Assembly (NCBI RefSeq): GCF_000422905.1
Contig: NZ_AUGY01000025.1
Coordinates: forward strand, 27,740 to 91,739
Direction of reading: 5' to 3'
Source: Paenibacillus alginolyticus DSM 5050 = NBRC 15375
Lineage (GTDB): Bacteria > Bacillota > Bacilli > Paenibacillales > NBRC-103111
DNA length: 64,000 bases
The position numbers and the translations under genes were made by a program. Shown piece after piece: positions 55,380-63,796 of this stretch; the stretch's first letter is position 1, and every line of letters begins with the position of its first letter. The notes beneath the pieces were generated by a model. The model did no database searches and was not told where the DNA came from. It saw only the letters and a list, made by a program, of their open reading frames with translations.

Positions 55380-56483
55380 TTGAGATATTTTAATTATTTA
55401 ACCGCTGATGAAGAGAAAGCTCTATTTTATTTACCTCCGACTTCCTTCCATAATCATTCGCGTAAAGAAATCCTTGCTTATTCTATTGGTGCTGCACTGT
55501 ATATGCCTGCTACACGTCCTACGTTCGCGGAGGATATCGCTTTTGGTAAAATTGAAGGTCTTGTCTCAGTAATTCTTGATTTGGAAGATGCCGTCGGTGA
55601 AAATGAGGTTCATTCGGCAGAAGAATCATTGGTGAATCAAATGAATAAATTAGCCACCTTCATTGAGGTCGGAATTCTTCATTCGGACAATCTTCCGCTT
55701 TTATTCGTACGTGTAAGAAGTGTGAATCAGTTAAATTATTTGATCGAACGATTAGAAGAAAATGTATCCCTTTTAACGGGATTTGTATTCCCGAAATTTA
55801 CTGCAGACAATGGCGAAGCTTATTTTCAAATACTAGAAAATTATAATGATGAGAAACCCCCTTCCGCCCCCATGCTATATGGTCTGCCCATTCTTGAGTC
55901 TGGACCTGTTATTTATAAGGAAAGCCGTACACATACCCTTCAAACGATTAAAGAGATCCTCGAGCAGTATAGGAATTTGGTCCTCAATGTAAGAATTGGT
56001 GCTACGGATTTCTCCAGCCTATTTGGTTTGAGACGCAGTCCAGACATGACCATTTATGACATAACGCCGATTCGAGATTGTGTAGCTGACATTATTAATA
56101 TATTTGGGCGTGTTGACGCCTCTTACGTTATCTCTGGGCCTGTATGGGAATATTTCCCTCAAAAGGGATTGGTTCGCGAAGTCATTATGGATAAAGAGAA
56201 CGGTATGATTGGTAAGACGATTATTCATCCTACTCATATTAAGCCCGTTCAAGCGCTATATGCGGTGACTCATGAAGAGTATACGGATGCTACAAGTATT
56301 ATTGCTAACAATAATGGCGATTATGGCGTTATTAAGAGCGCATATGCCAATAAAATGAATGAAATCAAACCTCATTTAAGCTGGGCTAGACGTATTCTCT
56401 TACGATCACAAATTTATGGGGTGCTGCATGAACAACAACAATATGACGGATTATTGCTCAAGCATAATCGAGCATACGTATAA
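55380..56483 (+). CDS. HpcH/HpaI (CitE-like) aldolase/lyase of the ter module
   Basis: TIM-barrel CitE-like protein of 367 aa (GLVSVILDLEDAVGENEV, LLFVRVRS, GFVFPKFT, VRIGATDFSSLFGLRR). The LEDAV segment and VFPKF match the metal and CoA-ester/ketoacid active site of HpcH/HpaI enzymes. Genes of this kind belong to a conserved set beside terD/terC predicted to make or modify a nucleotide-like metabolite. TTG 55380 follows GGGAGG by 8 nt. Overlaps the next gene by 56 bp. Confidence 0.87.
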   Translation: MRYFNYLTADEEKALFYLPPTSFHNHSRKEILAYSIGAALYMPATRPTFAEDIAFGKIEGLVSVILDLEDAVGENEVHSAEESLVNQMNKLATFIEVGILHSDNLPLLFVRVRSVNQLNYLIERLEENVSLLTGFVFPKFTADNGEAYFQILENYNDEKPPSAPMLYGLPILESGPVIYKESRTHTLQTIKEILEQYRNLVLNVRIGATDFSSLFGLRRSPDMTIYDITPIRDCVADIINIFGRVDASYVISGPVWEYFPQKGLVREVIMDKENGMIGKTIIHPTHIKPVQALYAVTHEEYTDATSIIANNNGDYGVIKSAYANKMNEIKPHLSWARRILLRSQIYGVLHEQQQYDGLLLKHNRAYV

Positions 56484-57843
56484 GATCGCAGGCGATTTAG
56501 AGCTTCAAGTGACATTGACGTCTAATCCTTATGAAATTCCCCTCGATTCACTGTTCGCCATGGCGGCAAGAATCAATAAGAAACGATCTTTTCTGTTTGT
56601 TAGCAAGGTGCTTGGTAAACATATCCCTGTAAATCCGTATTCCTCCTTATTAAGCGGAGCTTCACTGGGACTTCTTTTACAACAAGCCTTAAAAGGTACT
56701 ATGCCGCAGCAGTTAATCCCTCAAGCTATTCATGGCATTATCGATCCTTCTCAGGCCGAGGCGGCCTATAAAGAAATTATGTCCTATCGTCTAAGTTTAC
56801 CGAATTCCGTTGCTTTTATAGGGTTTGCTGAAACTGCCACAGCCATCGGACATGCCGTTTATGAAACCTTTGGTCAGGGTGGCAGCTACATTCATACCAC
56901 GCGTGAAGTGATCGAAGGATCGGAATCTATCATTAATTTCAGTGAGGAGCATTCGCATGCAGTAGCTCATTATTGTTACGCGAAGGATGCTCAGACGCTT
57001 GCAGATCCGGAGATTGTAGTCCTTGTTGATGATGAAATCACCACAGGTAAGACATCTTTGAACATTATTAGAGATATGCAGGGGAAATTTCCGAAGAAAA
57101 CCTACTATATCCTTGCTCTGCTTGATTGGAGAACCTCTGAGGATCAGCAGCAGTTTCTGAAGCTAGAACGGGAGTTAGGTATCTCCATCCACGTACTTTC
57201 TTTAGTCAAAGGTGAGGTAAAAGTAACAGGTTCATCTGAAAGTTTAACCCCCCAAGTGCCTGTCCTTCCTAATCCAGATCAAAAGGGATCCATTCACTTT
57301 ACGTTTCTAGGTCATCTATTTGTTCATGCTCATTACGTGAGCCAACATCCATATTTACAGCATAGTGGAAGATTTGGTCTTACTCCGGAGGAAAGCGAAC
57401 AAGCTAGTCATTCGATATCACAAGCCGCCAAGCAGTTGAAACTTACCCGAATGGGGAAGAAGACGTTGTGCGTAGGCACAGGTGAGTTTATGTATATCCC
57501 CATGCGAATTGCCGCTGAAATGGGAGATGGTGTGTTTTACCAATCGACGACGAGGAGTCCCATTCATACGATTGATACAGAGGACTATGCAGTCAAGGTA
57601 GGCTATCCGTACTCATCTCCGGAGGATCCCGAAGTCACTCATTACTTATATAATGTTCCGGTAGGCATGTATGACGATCTCTATTTATTTATGGAAAGAG
57701 AAGCAGATCCAGCTTCGATGCAGCCATTGCTACAAATACTTCAAACGCGAGGGCTGAAACAGATTCATATTGTCATTCTCTCTCCTCAAACGGTTGAATG
57801 GAAGGAGAATGCAGTATGGAAAACTGGCGAGTTAAACCAATAG
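56428..57843 (+). CDS. Phosphoribosyltransferase with C-terminal TRSP domain
   Basis: A 471-aa protein: N-terminal PRTase domain with the PRPP loop VVLVDDEITTGKTSLNII (about residues 196-213) and a C-terminal TRSP domain (about 290-471). ATG 56428 is chosen because GGGGTG lies 4-5 nt upstream; 56416 and 56443 are alternatives. Predicted to attach a base to phosphoribose or the reverse. Overlaps both neighbours, so tight translational coupling. Confidence 0.85.
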   Translation: MNNNNMTDYCSSIIEHTYKIAGDLELQVTLTSNPYEIPLDSLFAMAARINKKRSFLFVSKVLGKHIPVNPYSSLLSGASLGLLLQQALKGTMPQQLIPQAIHGIIDPSQAEAAYKEIMSYRLSLPNSVAFIGFAETATAIGHAVYETFGQGGSYIHTTREVIEGSESIINFSEEHSHAVAHYCYAKDAQTLADPEIVVLVDDEITTGKTSLNIIRDMQGKFPKKTYYILALLDWRTSEDQQQFLKLERELGISIHVLSLVKGEVKVTGSSESLTPQVPVLPNPDQKGSIHFTFLGHLFVHAHYVSQHPYLQHSGRFGLTPEESEQASHSISQAAKQLKLTRMGKKTLCVGTGEFMYIPMRIAAEMGDGVFYQSTTRSPIHTIDTEDYAVKVGYPYSSPEDPEVTHYLYNVPVGMYDDLYLFMEREADPASMQPLLQILQTRGLKQIHIVILSPQTVEWKENAVWKTGELNQ

Positions 57844-58949
57844 AAGAGCCTACGCACTTGGGCAGCTATCCAGCTTCCGATGTGACATTCCTGCTTAAGG
57901 ATTTGAGCGAGGTTAAGCTGGAAAAGTCGATGGATGCGAGAGAGCTAGCCATTCAATCGGGTACTCATTATTCGGAAATGCTACCCCAAGAACATCTGCC
58001 AACGCCCGATTATTTAAAATTGTACCGAGAGACGCTGCAGATGTCGGCCAAGAAGGTTGCATTAGCCGTCGGTACTACGGCAGAGCTTATTCGAAATAAA
58101 AAAGGACCGAACACGGTGCTGGTCTCTCTTGCTAGAGCGGGCACACCGGTCGGTATTCTAATAAGACGCTACCTGCAAGAGGTGCATCAGCTGGATTTGC
58201 CCCATTACAGCATCTCGATTATTCGAGGAAAAGGGATTGACGAGAACGCATTGTTTTATATCCTGCAAAAGCATCCAGACGCGAAGCTTCAATTCGTCGA
58301 TGGGTGGACTGGCAAGGGAGCAATCCGTAGAGTACTTGTAGAGGCTTGCAGCAAGCTTGAACGAGATTACGGGATCAAGTTGGACGATGATCTTGCTGTG
58401 CTTGCTGATCCTGGCCATTGCACGGATATGTTTGGAACGAGAGAGGATTTCTTGATTCCGAGTGCATGCTTGAATGCGGTGGTTTCCGGTTTAATGAGTC
58501 GAACAGTGCTGCGTGAAGATCTCATAGGGCCGCATGACTTTCATGGTTCCAAATATTATAAAGAGTGGTTGGACCAGGATCTCTCCAATCATTTTATTGT
58601 AGAGATTGTGCCCTTTTTTGGTGAAGTAGTGACAGAAGCACAGCATAGTGCTCGTGAATTACTTCAGCATCCTCCGACAGTTTCATGGAAAGGTTTACGT
58701 GATATTCAAGCGATTCAGAACGAGTATCAGATTGCAGATATTAACTTGATCAAACCAGGTGTTGGAGAAACGACCCGTGTACTGCTTCGCAGAGTGCCAT
58801 GGCGGATTTTAGTAGACCGATTAGATAATCCGAATATTCGTCATATCCTCCTTTTAGCTGAAGCTAGGGACGTGCCCATTGAAGTATACCCAGATCTCAC
58901 TTATTCCTGTTGTGGTATTATTAAATCCGTGAAAGGAGATGCCGAATGA
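57816..58949 (+). CDS. StiP-family protein (PRTase/PELOTA-like) of the ter module
   Basis: A 377-aa protein of the StiP family named after a predicted cysteine protease; segments VSLARAGTPVGILIRRYL and HYSISIIRGKGIDENAL resemble a PRTase-like fold, and the C-terminal part (VPWRILVDRLDNPNIRHIL) a PELOTA-like domain. GAAGGAG lies 9 nt before ATG 57816, inside the upstream gene. The biochemical role is unproven; protease assignment is by family name only. Confidence 0.82.
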   Translation: MENWRVKPIEEPTHLGSYPASDVTFLLKDLSEVKLEKSMDARELAIQSGTHYSEMLPQEHLPTPDYLKLYRETLQMSAKKVALAVGTTAELIRNKKGPNTVLVSLARAGTPVGILIRRYLQEVHQLDLPHYSISIIRGKGIDENALFYILQKHPDAKLQFVDGWTGKGAIRRVLVEACSKLERDYGIKLDDDLAVLADPGHCTDMFGTREDFLIPSACLNAVVSGLMSRTVLREDLIGPHDFHGSKYYKEWLDQDLSNHFIVEIVPFFGEVVTEAQHSARELLQHPPTVSWKGLRDIQAIQNEYQIADINLIKPGVGETTRVLLRRVPWRILVDRLDNPNIRHILLLAEARDVPIEVYPDLTYSCCGIIKSVKGDAE

Positions 58950-59782
58950 TATTTGCAAGCGATTTAGATCAAACGTTAATCTATTCACAGCCTTTAGAGC
59001 GTGCCGAAGAATTAGGCAATCAGATTATTATAGCTGAGCTCATAGACGGAAAAGTGAGATCGTATATGTCCTCTAGTTCCTACCAGCAGCTTCAAAAGTT
59101 GATGACGGAGCGCATTTTCATTCCGGTAACGACACGAACCATGCAGCAGTACAATCGTATACATTTAATTAGTCAAATGTTGAAGCCCACCTATGCCGTT
59201 ACAAGCAACGGCGGGAATATTCTGATAGATGGACAACCCGATCTGGAATGGCAAGCCTCTGTAGTTGCTCGCGTTAGTGAATCAAGTGACCATGTGCAGG
59301 ATGTCAGGATTCTGCTAGATCGAGTCCTTAGTCCGGACTGGGTCATCAGTTCTAGCTATTGCGACGAGCTATTTTTTTCCCATATCATTGACCGAGCAAA
59401 GATGCCGCTGGAGGAAGTTACTCAGATGAGTGCAGAGCTTCAGCGCATGGGCTGGAGCACTTCCATTCAAGGAAGAAAGGTTTATGTCGTTCCGCAAGTC
59501 GTTAATAAAAGAGATGCCGTTCAGCATCTCAAGCAATTAACAGGGGAGCATCAAGTTGTGGCATCTGGTGATTCCCTTTTGGATCGGATCTTGATTGATT
59601 TCGCGGATTTCTCTATCGTCCCTAGGCACGGAGAATTATATCGACAAGAGCAGCTTCAATCGACGGGGGACTACTCATTTACCGAGGAATCTGGGATTTT
59701 CGCTACAGATGAAATTCTTAAGTATGTTGAATCCGTAAACATAGAGCAAAAGAATCTATTTGTCATAAAGGAGTCCTCATGA
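58946..59782 (+). CDS. HAD-superfamily phosphatase of the ter module
   Basis: Cytosolic HAD hydrolase of 278 aa, Cof/sucrose-phosphatase-like type: FASDLDQTLIYS (nucleophile DxD near residue 6), PVTTRTMQQY, and VASGDSLLDRILIDFAD (motif IV). ATGA overlap with the upstream stop and again with the downstream start. Probably removes a phosphate from the pathway intermediate. Confidence 0.9.
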   Translation: MIFASDLDQTLIYSQPLERAEELGNQIIIAELIDGKVRSYMSSSSYQQLQKLMTERIFIPVTTRTMQQYNRIHLISQMLKPTYAVTSNGGNILIDGQPDLEWQASVVARVSESSDHVQDVRILLDRVLSPDWVISSSYCDELFFSHIIDRAKMPLEEVTQMSAELQRMGWSTSIQGRKVYVVPQVVNKRDAVQHLKQLTGEHQVVASGDSLLDRILIDFADFSIVPRHGELYRQEQLQSTGDYSFTEESGIFATDEILKYVESVNIEQKNLFVIKESS

Positions 59783-60801
59783 AAAAAGTATGGTTTAACC
59801 GTTGGTTCTCGGTAGCCTATCATTATATGAATAGCATTCGCAATAATGAGGATGGCGTCCAGTTCAAAATGTATGCCACACATCCGGATCGTACCCACAT
59901 GGCGCTACAGGCGGCTGATTACGCGGATACCGAGCCTGTTTTAGGCGATGATGAGTATGTAGAGTTTGCCCTAGATTTCTGTAAAAAGCATGGCATTGAT
60001 GTATTCATTCCCAGATTGCATATGTATGCCATTGCGAAGCATATCGATTTATTCGAAAAAGTAGGTACGAAAGTAACCGTTTGTCGTGACCTTGAGCTTT
60101 TAGAAAACTTGTTGGAGAAACAAAAGTTTTATGAAGCCATAAGGGAAAAGAACATTATTGCAATCCCTGATTATCGCGTGGTGAATACGGCAGATGAATT
60201 TATGACCGCCTATGAGGCACTTGTAAGTGCAGGTCATCAGGTTTGTATGAAGCCTACAAATGCCGAGGGCGGTATGGGCTTCAGAATCATCAACAATGGG
60301 CGGGATACATTAAGTGACCTGTTCGGTACTGTTACTCCCTATCTTTCTACGGAACAAGTATACAGGACCTTATCATCCGTAGATCGTTTCGAGGATTTGA
60401 TGGTGATGGAATTATTAAACGGCTTTGAATACAGCATCGATTGCTTAGCATCGGCTTCCGGTGAATTACTTGCCGCTGTGCCGCGTCGCAAAGCGGATGG
60501 ACGGCTAAGGCTGCTGGAGGAAGTGCCTGAATTGATCGAAATCGCACATCAGGTTGCAGCTACCTACAAGATCCCGTTTAATTATAACATTCAAGTGAAG
60601 TACAATCTGGGTGTTCCTAAATTACTTGAGATTAACCCGAGAATGTCTGGCGGTCTGCATGTGACTTGTCTATCTGGCATTAACTTCCCTTATTTAGCAG
60701 TGAAATCAATTTTGGGTGAACATGTGGACAACCAAAAGCCTAATTATGGCATCCTGGCCAGTCATATTGAGAAATACGTGATTATGGATTTAGGCGAATA
60801 A
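59779..60801 (+). CDS. ATP-grasp ligase of the ter module
   Basis: ATP-grasp enzyme of 340 aa related to carbamoyl-phosphate synthase large chain and biotin carboxylase: DYADTEPVLGDDEYVEFAL, ATP-binding VCMKPTNAEGGMGFRII and the metal-binding LLEINPRMSGGLH. It would activate a carboxylate and couple it to an amine or thiol. Last of the five coupled enzyme genes. Confidence 0.9.
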   Translation: MKKVWFNRWFSVAYHYMNSIRNNEDGVQFKMYATHPDRTHMALQAADYADTEPVLGDDEYVEFALDFCKKHGIDVFIPRLHMYAIAKHIDLFEKVGTKVTVCRDLELLENLLEKQKFYEAIREKNIIAIPDYRVVNTADEFMTAYEALVSAGHQVCMKPTNAEGGMGFRIINNGRDTLSDLFGTVTPYLSTEQVYRTLSSVDRFEDLMVMELLNGFEYSIDCLASASGELLAAVPRRKADGRLRLLEEVPELIEIAHQVAATYKIPFNYNIQVKYNLGVPKLLEINPRMSGGLHVTCLSGINFPYLAVKSILGEHVDNQKPNYGILASHIEKYVIMDLGE

Positions 60802-60863
60802 AAGAAACCGTGCATCATATCTTTGAATATAGATGAATAAATCTGTCAAAGAAGGTGCACAGG

Positions 60864-60965
60864 ATGATCATAAGCGGGATTATACTTTCTGGAATAATCA
60901 TTGTGCTCATTGTCGTAGCAAGCGCTGAAAAAGCGGAATATGTGTCTAAATTCATTGAAAAATAG
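60864..60965 (+). CDS. 33-aa single-pass membrane peptide
   Basis: ATG 60864 to TAG 60965 encodes a very hydrophobic N-terminal helix (ISGIILSGIIIVLIVVAS) and a short charged tail (EKAEYVSKFIEK). GAAGGTG lies 6-7 nt upstream and a strong terminator follows 8 bp after the stop, so it looks like a real small gene at the end of the ter operon. Function unknown. Confidence 0.6.
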   Translation: MIISGIILSGIIIVLIVVASAEKAEYVSKFIEK

Positions 60966-60973
60966 TCATCTAT

Positions 60974-60999
60974 GAAACCTGAAAAGGTTTCTTTTTTTT
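60974..60999 (+). terminator. Rho-independent terminator of the ter operon
   Basis: GAAACC (60974-60979) and GGTTTC (60986-60991), loop TGAAAA, then T8. Confidence 0.85.
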
Positions 61000-61008
61000 G
61001 TTATGATT

Positions 61009-61017
61009 TGGTAGAAT
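61009..61017 (+). promoter_or_regulatory. Possible extended -10 promoter
   Basis: TGGTAGAAT has the TGn extension before a TAGAAT hexamer, 40 nt upstream of the next gene; no convincing -35. Confidence 0.3.
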
Positions 61018-61056
61018 ATAAGAATAGATTTGTGATGCTGGGGAGGGGGCTGTACG

Positions 61057-61626
61057 TTGCTGGATTTTACATTTGAGATTGTTGACGAGTCTACAATTAA
61101 TACCAGAATTTTGTATGCCAACGAATGGTTCACATTTAATATATATGAGAAAGATCATGTTTGGACACTTCATCCCTTTGATGGTATGTTAATACGAAAT
61201 AAAGATATGTGTCAGCTGGTGATTAATGAGCTGCTCAAAAATAAATATTTTCATGTCATGTGCGCGAAAGAGAATATCTTGTTGTCAGAGCTGCGGACAA
61301 CGGTTGATTTAAGTAATAGAACGAGCACGTCTACACCTACTCCTTCACCTAGAGAAGAACGGTTGAATGAAGAGCTTCCCGACGATATAAAGTCATTTAT
61401 GGATTATCATACCTTGGATGAAATTATAGATATGGAGAAACAAATGATTCATAAACGAATGGCTTTTTACAAACAAATGTTAGAGGCCATGTTCATGCAA
61501 GGGGCGGGACCGGCTGACGAGGAATTTATCCAGATTCAATCCATTTATGTGATGTGGAAAGGATCGTATGAGAAATTAAGTGGGTTAAGCGATCAAGATT
61601 TGTCTGGCGGGAAGAAGAGATGGTAG
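61057..61626 (+). CDS. Hypothetical protein
   Basis: Soluble protein of 189 aa: an N-terminal beta-rich domain (DFTFEIVDESTINTRILYANEWFTFN), a Ser/Thr/Pro linker (about 90-105) and a C-terminal helical region (DMEKQMIHKRMAFYKQMLEAMF). No family recognised. TTG 61057 follows GGGAGGGGG. Confidence 0.65.
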   Translation: MLDFTFEIVDESTINTRILYANEWFTFNIYEKDHVWTLHPFDGMLIRNKDMCQLVINELLKNKYFHVMCAKENILLSELRTTVDLSNRTSTSTPTPSPREERLNEELPDDIKSFMDYHTLDEIIDMEKQMIHKRMAFYKQMLEAMFMQGAGPADEEFIQIQSIYVMWKGSYEKLSGLSDQDLSGGKKRW

Positions 61627-61665
61627 TATAGAGGGAGAAATAAATACCATAGAGTAGATATTCAA

Positions 61666-61688
61666 AAAGCCGTAAGGCTTATTTTTTT
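61666..61688 (+). terminator. Short rho-independent terminator
   Basis: AAGCC (61667-61671) and GGCTT (61676-61680), loop GTAA, then A and T7. Short stem. Confidence 0.6.
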
Positions 61689-61718
61689 GCCCTATCACAA
61701 GATAAAAAGGAGTACCAG

Positions 61719-62363
61719 ATGAGCATTCCCAAAATAGAAACACCGAAGATCCCTAAAGAAATCCCCCCCATTACACTGACGAACGAGGAAATGCAGCCGG
61801 AAGATAGCTTTCATACGGGTCTTATAAGCGATTGTATCATTGACAATCAGTCCGCATATAAAGTCGCGTTTGATAAAGTGATATTTCGAAATGTTACTTT
61901 TACTCGGGTCTCGATGAAAGACATAGAGCTGACAGATGTTATTTTCGAGAAATGCGATCTATCCAACGTTGATTTTGGTGAAGCTACAATCCATCGAACT
62001 GAATTTAGAAATTGCAAAATCATGGGTATCGACCTAACAGAAGCAACCGTCCGTAACGTCTTATTCCATACCTGCTTGGCCGACTATGCAACCTTTCGAA
62101 TGGCTAATTTCAAGCAGATTGTATTTCAGGAGTGTTCGCTATTAAATGCCGATTTCTACGAATCTACAATGCAAAAAGTGCATTTCGATAACTGTCAGCT
62201 GGACCGGGCACAATTCACGGGTGTGAAGCTTGCAGGAATAGATATCAGCAGCTGCGAATTCACAAGTTTAGGTGTGAGTGTAGAGGATTTGCGCGGCTGC
62301 ATCATTTCGAGGGGACAAGCCTCTGTTTTTGCAAGTCTTTTTGGACTTATATTGAAGGAATAA
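61719..62363 (+). CDS. Pentapeptide-repeat protein
   Basis: A 214-aa protein built of A(D/N)LxX-like five-residue repeats from about residue 45 to 190 (VIFRNVTF, IFEKCDLSNVDFGEATI, NADFYES, DRAQFTGVKL), forming a right-handed quadrilateral beta helix. Related to Qnr/YjcF-like proteins; some protect gyrase from inhibitors, others are structural. Function cannot be fixed. AAAGGAG precedes the ATG. Confidence 0.88.
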   Translation: MSIPKIETPKIPKEIPPITLTNEEMQPEDSFHTGLISDCIIDNQSAYKVAFDKVIFRNVTFTRVSMKDIELTDVIFEKCDLSNVDFGEATIHRTEFRNCKIMGIDLTEATVRNVLFHTCLADYATFRMANFKQIVFQECSLLNADFYESTMQKVHFDNCQLDRAQFTGVKLAGIDISSCEFTSLGVSVEDLRGCIISRGQASVFASLFGLILKE

Positions 62364-62425
62364 GGGGAAATAATAAAGGAAATTGCTCCGGCAGCATAGT
62401 ATATCCATGAAATGAGGAGTTAACC

Positions 62426-62986
62426 TTGAAATTCGGTTTTGATATCGATGATACACTTATTAATTTAAGAGAACATGCCTTTCATATTTATAACCATAAG
62501 CTACAGCAAAATATTGGCTTAGACGCCTTTCACGCCTTAACGACGATGGAAATTCACAGTGCCTTTGGTTTGACGAAAGAAGAAGGAGGTAAGCTGTGGT
62601 CAAGCCTCCGCGATGACATTTATTATTCTCAATGTCCTTCTTTTGCCCACGCCGTTGACATCTTGCAGGAACTAGTAAAACAAGGTCATGAGGTGTACTA
62701 TATTACAGCAAGAGCTAAAGAGCATACAGAAAGAACGAAAAACTGGCTAATAGACAATGGTTTCCCGGTAGTTGAGGGACATTTTTATTGTGGGATGAGT
62801 GATTCCGAGAAAGTACATATAATTGAAAAACTGAACTTGGATTATTATTTTGATGATAAACCAGCCGTTCTGGAAACCTTGTCACACCTCCCATTGAACA
62901 TATATGTGAAAGATAGACCGTATAATCAACACTTGAACCTACCGAGGATTGTATCTTGGGATGAACTCCGAGAAATTATAAAATGA
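62426..62986 (+). CDS. 5'-nucleotidase-like HAD protein (NT5C/YqfW family)
   Basis: HAD protein of 186 aa with nucleophile motif GFDIDDTLINLREH, motif II YITARAKEHTERT and motif IV YYFDDKPAVLETL, typical for deoxyribonucleotidase-like 5'(3')-nucleotidases. TTG 62426 has GAGGAG 6 nt upstream. Terminator follows directly. Confidence 0.88.
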   Translation: MKFGFDIDDTLINLREHAFHIYNHKLQQNIGLDAFHALTTMEIHSAFGLTKEEGGKLWSSLRDDIYYSQCPSFAHAVDILQELVKQGHEVYYITARAKEHTERTKNWLIDNGFPVVEGHFYCGMSDSEKVHIIEKLNLDYYFDDKPAVLETLSHLPLNIYVKDRPYNQHLNLPRIVSWDELREIIK

Positions 62987-62991
62987 TACAC

Positions 62992-63029
62992 AAAGCTGAA
63001 CTCCTTATTGTTAAGGGGTTCAGCTTTTT
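62992..63029 (+). terminator. Rho-independent terminator
   Basis: AAAGCTGAACTCC (62992-63004) pairs with GGGGTTCAGCTTT (63015-63027), then T-rich. Confidence 0.88.
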
Positions 63030-63081
63030 ACTCTTTTTTCTAGATTTACAATAAATACAAGCGTAGATAATCATCCAATGA

Positions 63082-63768
63082 CGAGCCGTAGTAGGAACTA
63101 GTTTACTTGCTGGTCTAGGCGGAGCACCCAAGCCTGCCGCAGCTGCGAGCAACATGGTACCGAACTATGAAGTGAACCTTCTCCTTAACCCAAGCGCAGT
63201 TCTTGGATCTGATTTTAAACTTACAAGCAGCGTAAAAAGTGCATTTGGCATGCCTGATAGCGTGACCAAGATGAACGTCCAGTTCATGGACACGAACGCC
63301 AAGGACATTTATAACAATGGGTGGAGTCCAAGGATTCGTAAGACAGAGGGCGAAAACGACTTTGAGCTTACCTACAAAAAGCGCTATGCAGTTATTGGCA
63401 ACGATATAAATGGTGCCTTAACACTGGCAAACCAACAAGGCTTTGATTCCGGAGATACGGGCTATGAGGCGCAAGTCGAGTGGGGATATCAGAAGAAAAC
63501 ACTAAGTATCACTCGTCCAAAGACAGGTACTAAATCAGGTTATAGCGGTATGGTTCTCCCAAACCTGGCCGATTCCCGCAGTCTTCTGATTAATAATGCA
63601 CCTGATAAATTCAATAATTGGCTCTACAGTGGTTGGGGGACTAGCAAGCTTGCTTCTTCTCGTGTCTACGGTCCGGTTCTAGCTGTTACTGCTAAACCAT
63701 ACTGTCCGCCAATTGACGGCGTATGCTGTCCTAAACCTGACGGACAAGCTGTCCAGTCGATGGTTTAA
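63082..63768 (+). pseudogene. Secreted hypothetical protein with lost start codon
   Basis: ATG 63154 begins a 204-aa frame (VPNYEVNLLLNPSAVLGSDF ... PPIDGVCCPKPDGQ). The same frame is open upstream to 63082 and encodes a signal-peptide-like stretch (VVGTSLLAGLGGAPKPAAAAS) without any start codon; an in-frame TGA lies at 63079. An ATG at 63078 is in the wrong frame. The original start was therefore probably removed by a frameshift or deletion. The body has paired Tyr/Lys/Glu strands reminiscent of CYTH-like tunnels, but this is weak. If 63154 is used the protein would stay in the cytosol. Confidence 0.55.
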
Positions 63769-63796
63769 AAAAAGGGAGAATCAAGAACATTCTCCC
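63766..63796 (-). terminator. Terminator of the ExeA-like gene
   Basis: GGGAGAAT/ATTCTCCC (63774-63781 with 63789-63796) followed on the minus strand by a T7 run (63767-63773). The stop codon of the minus gene lies inside the stem. Confidence 0.75.
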
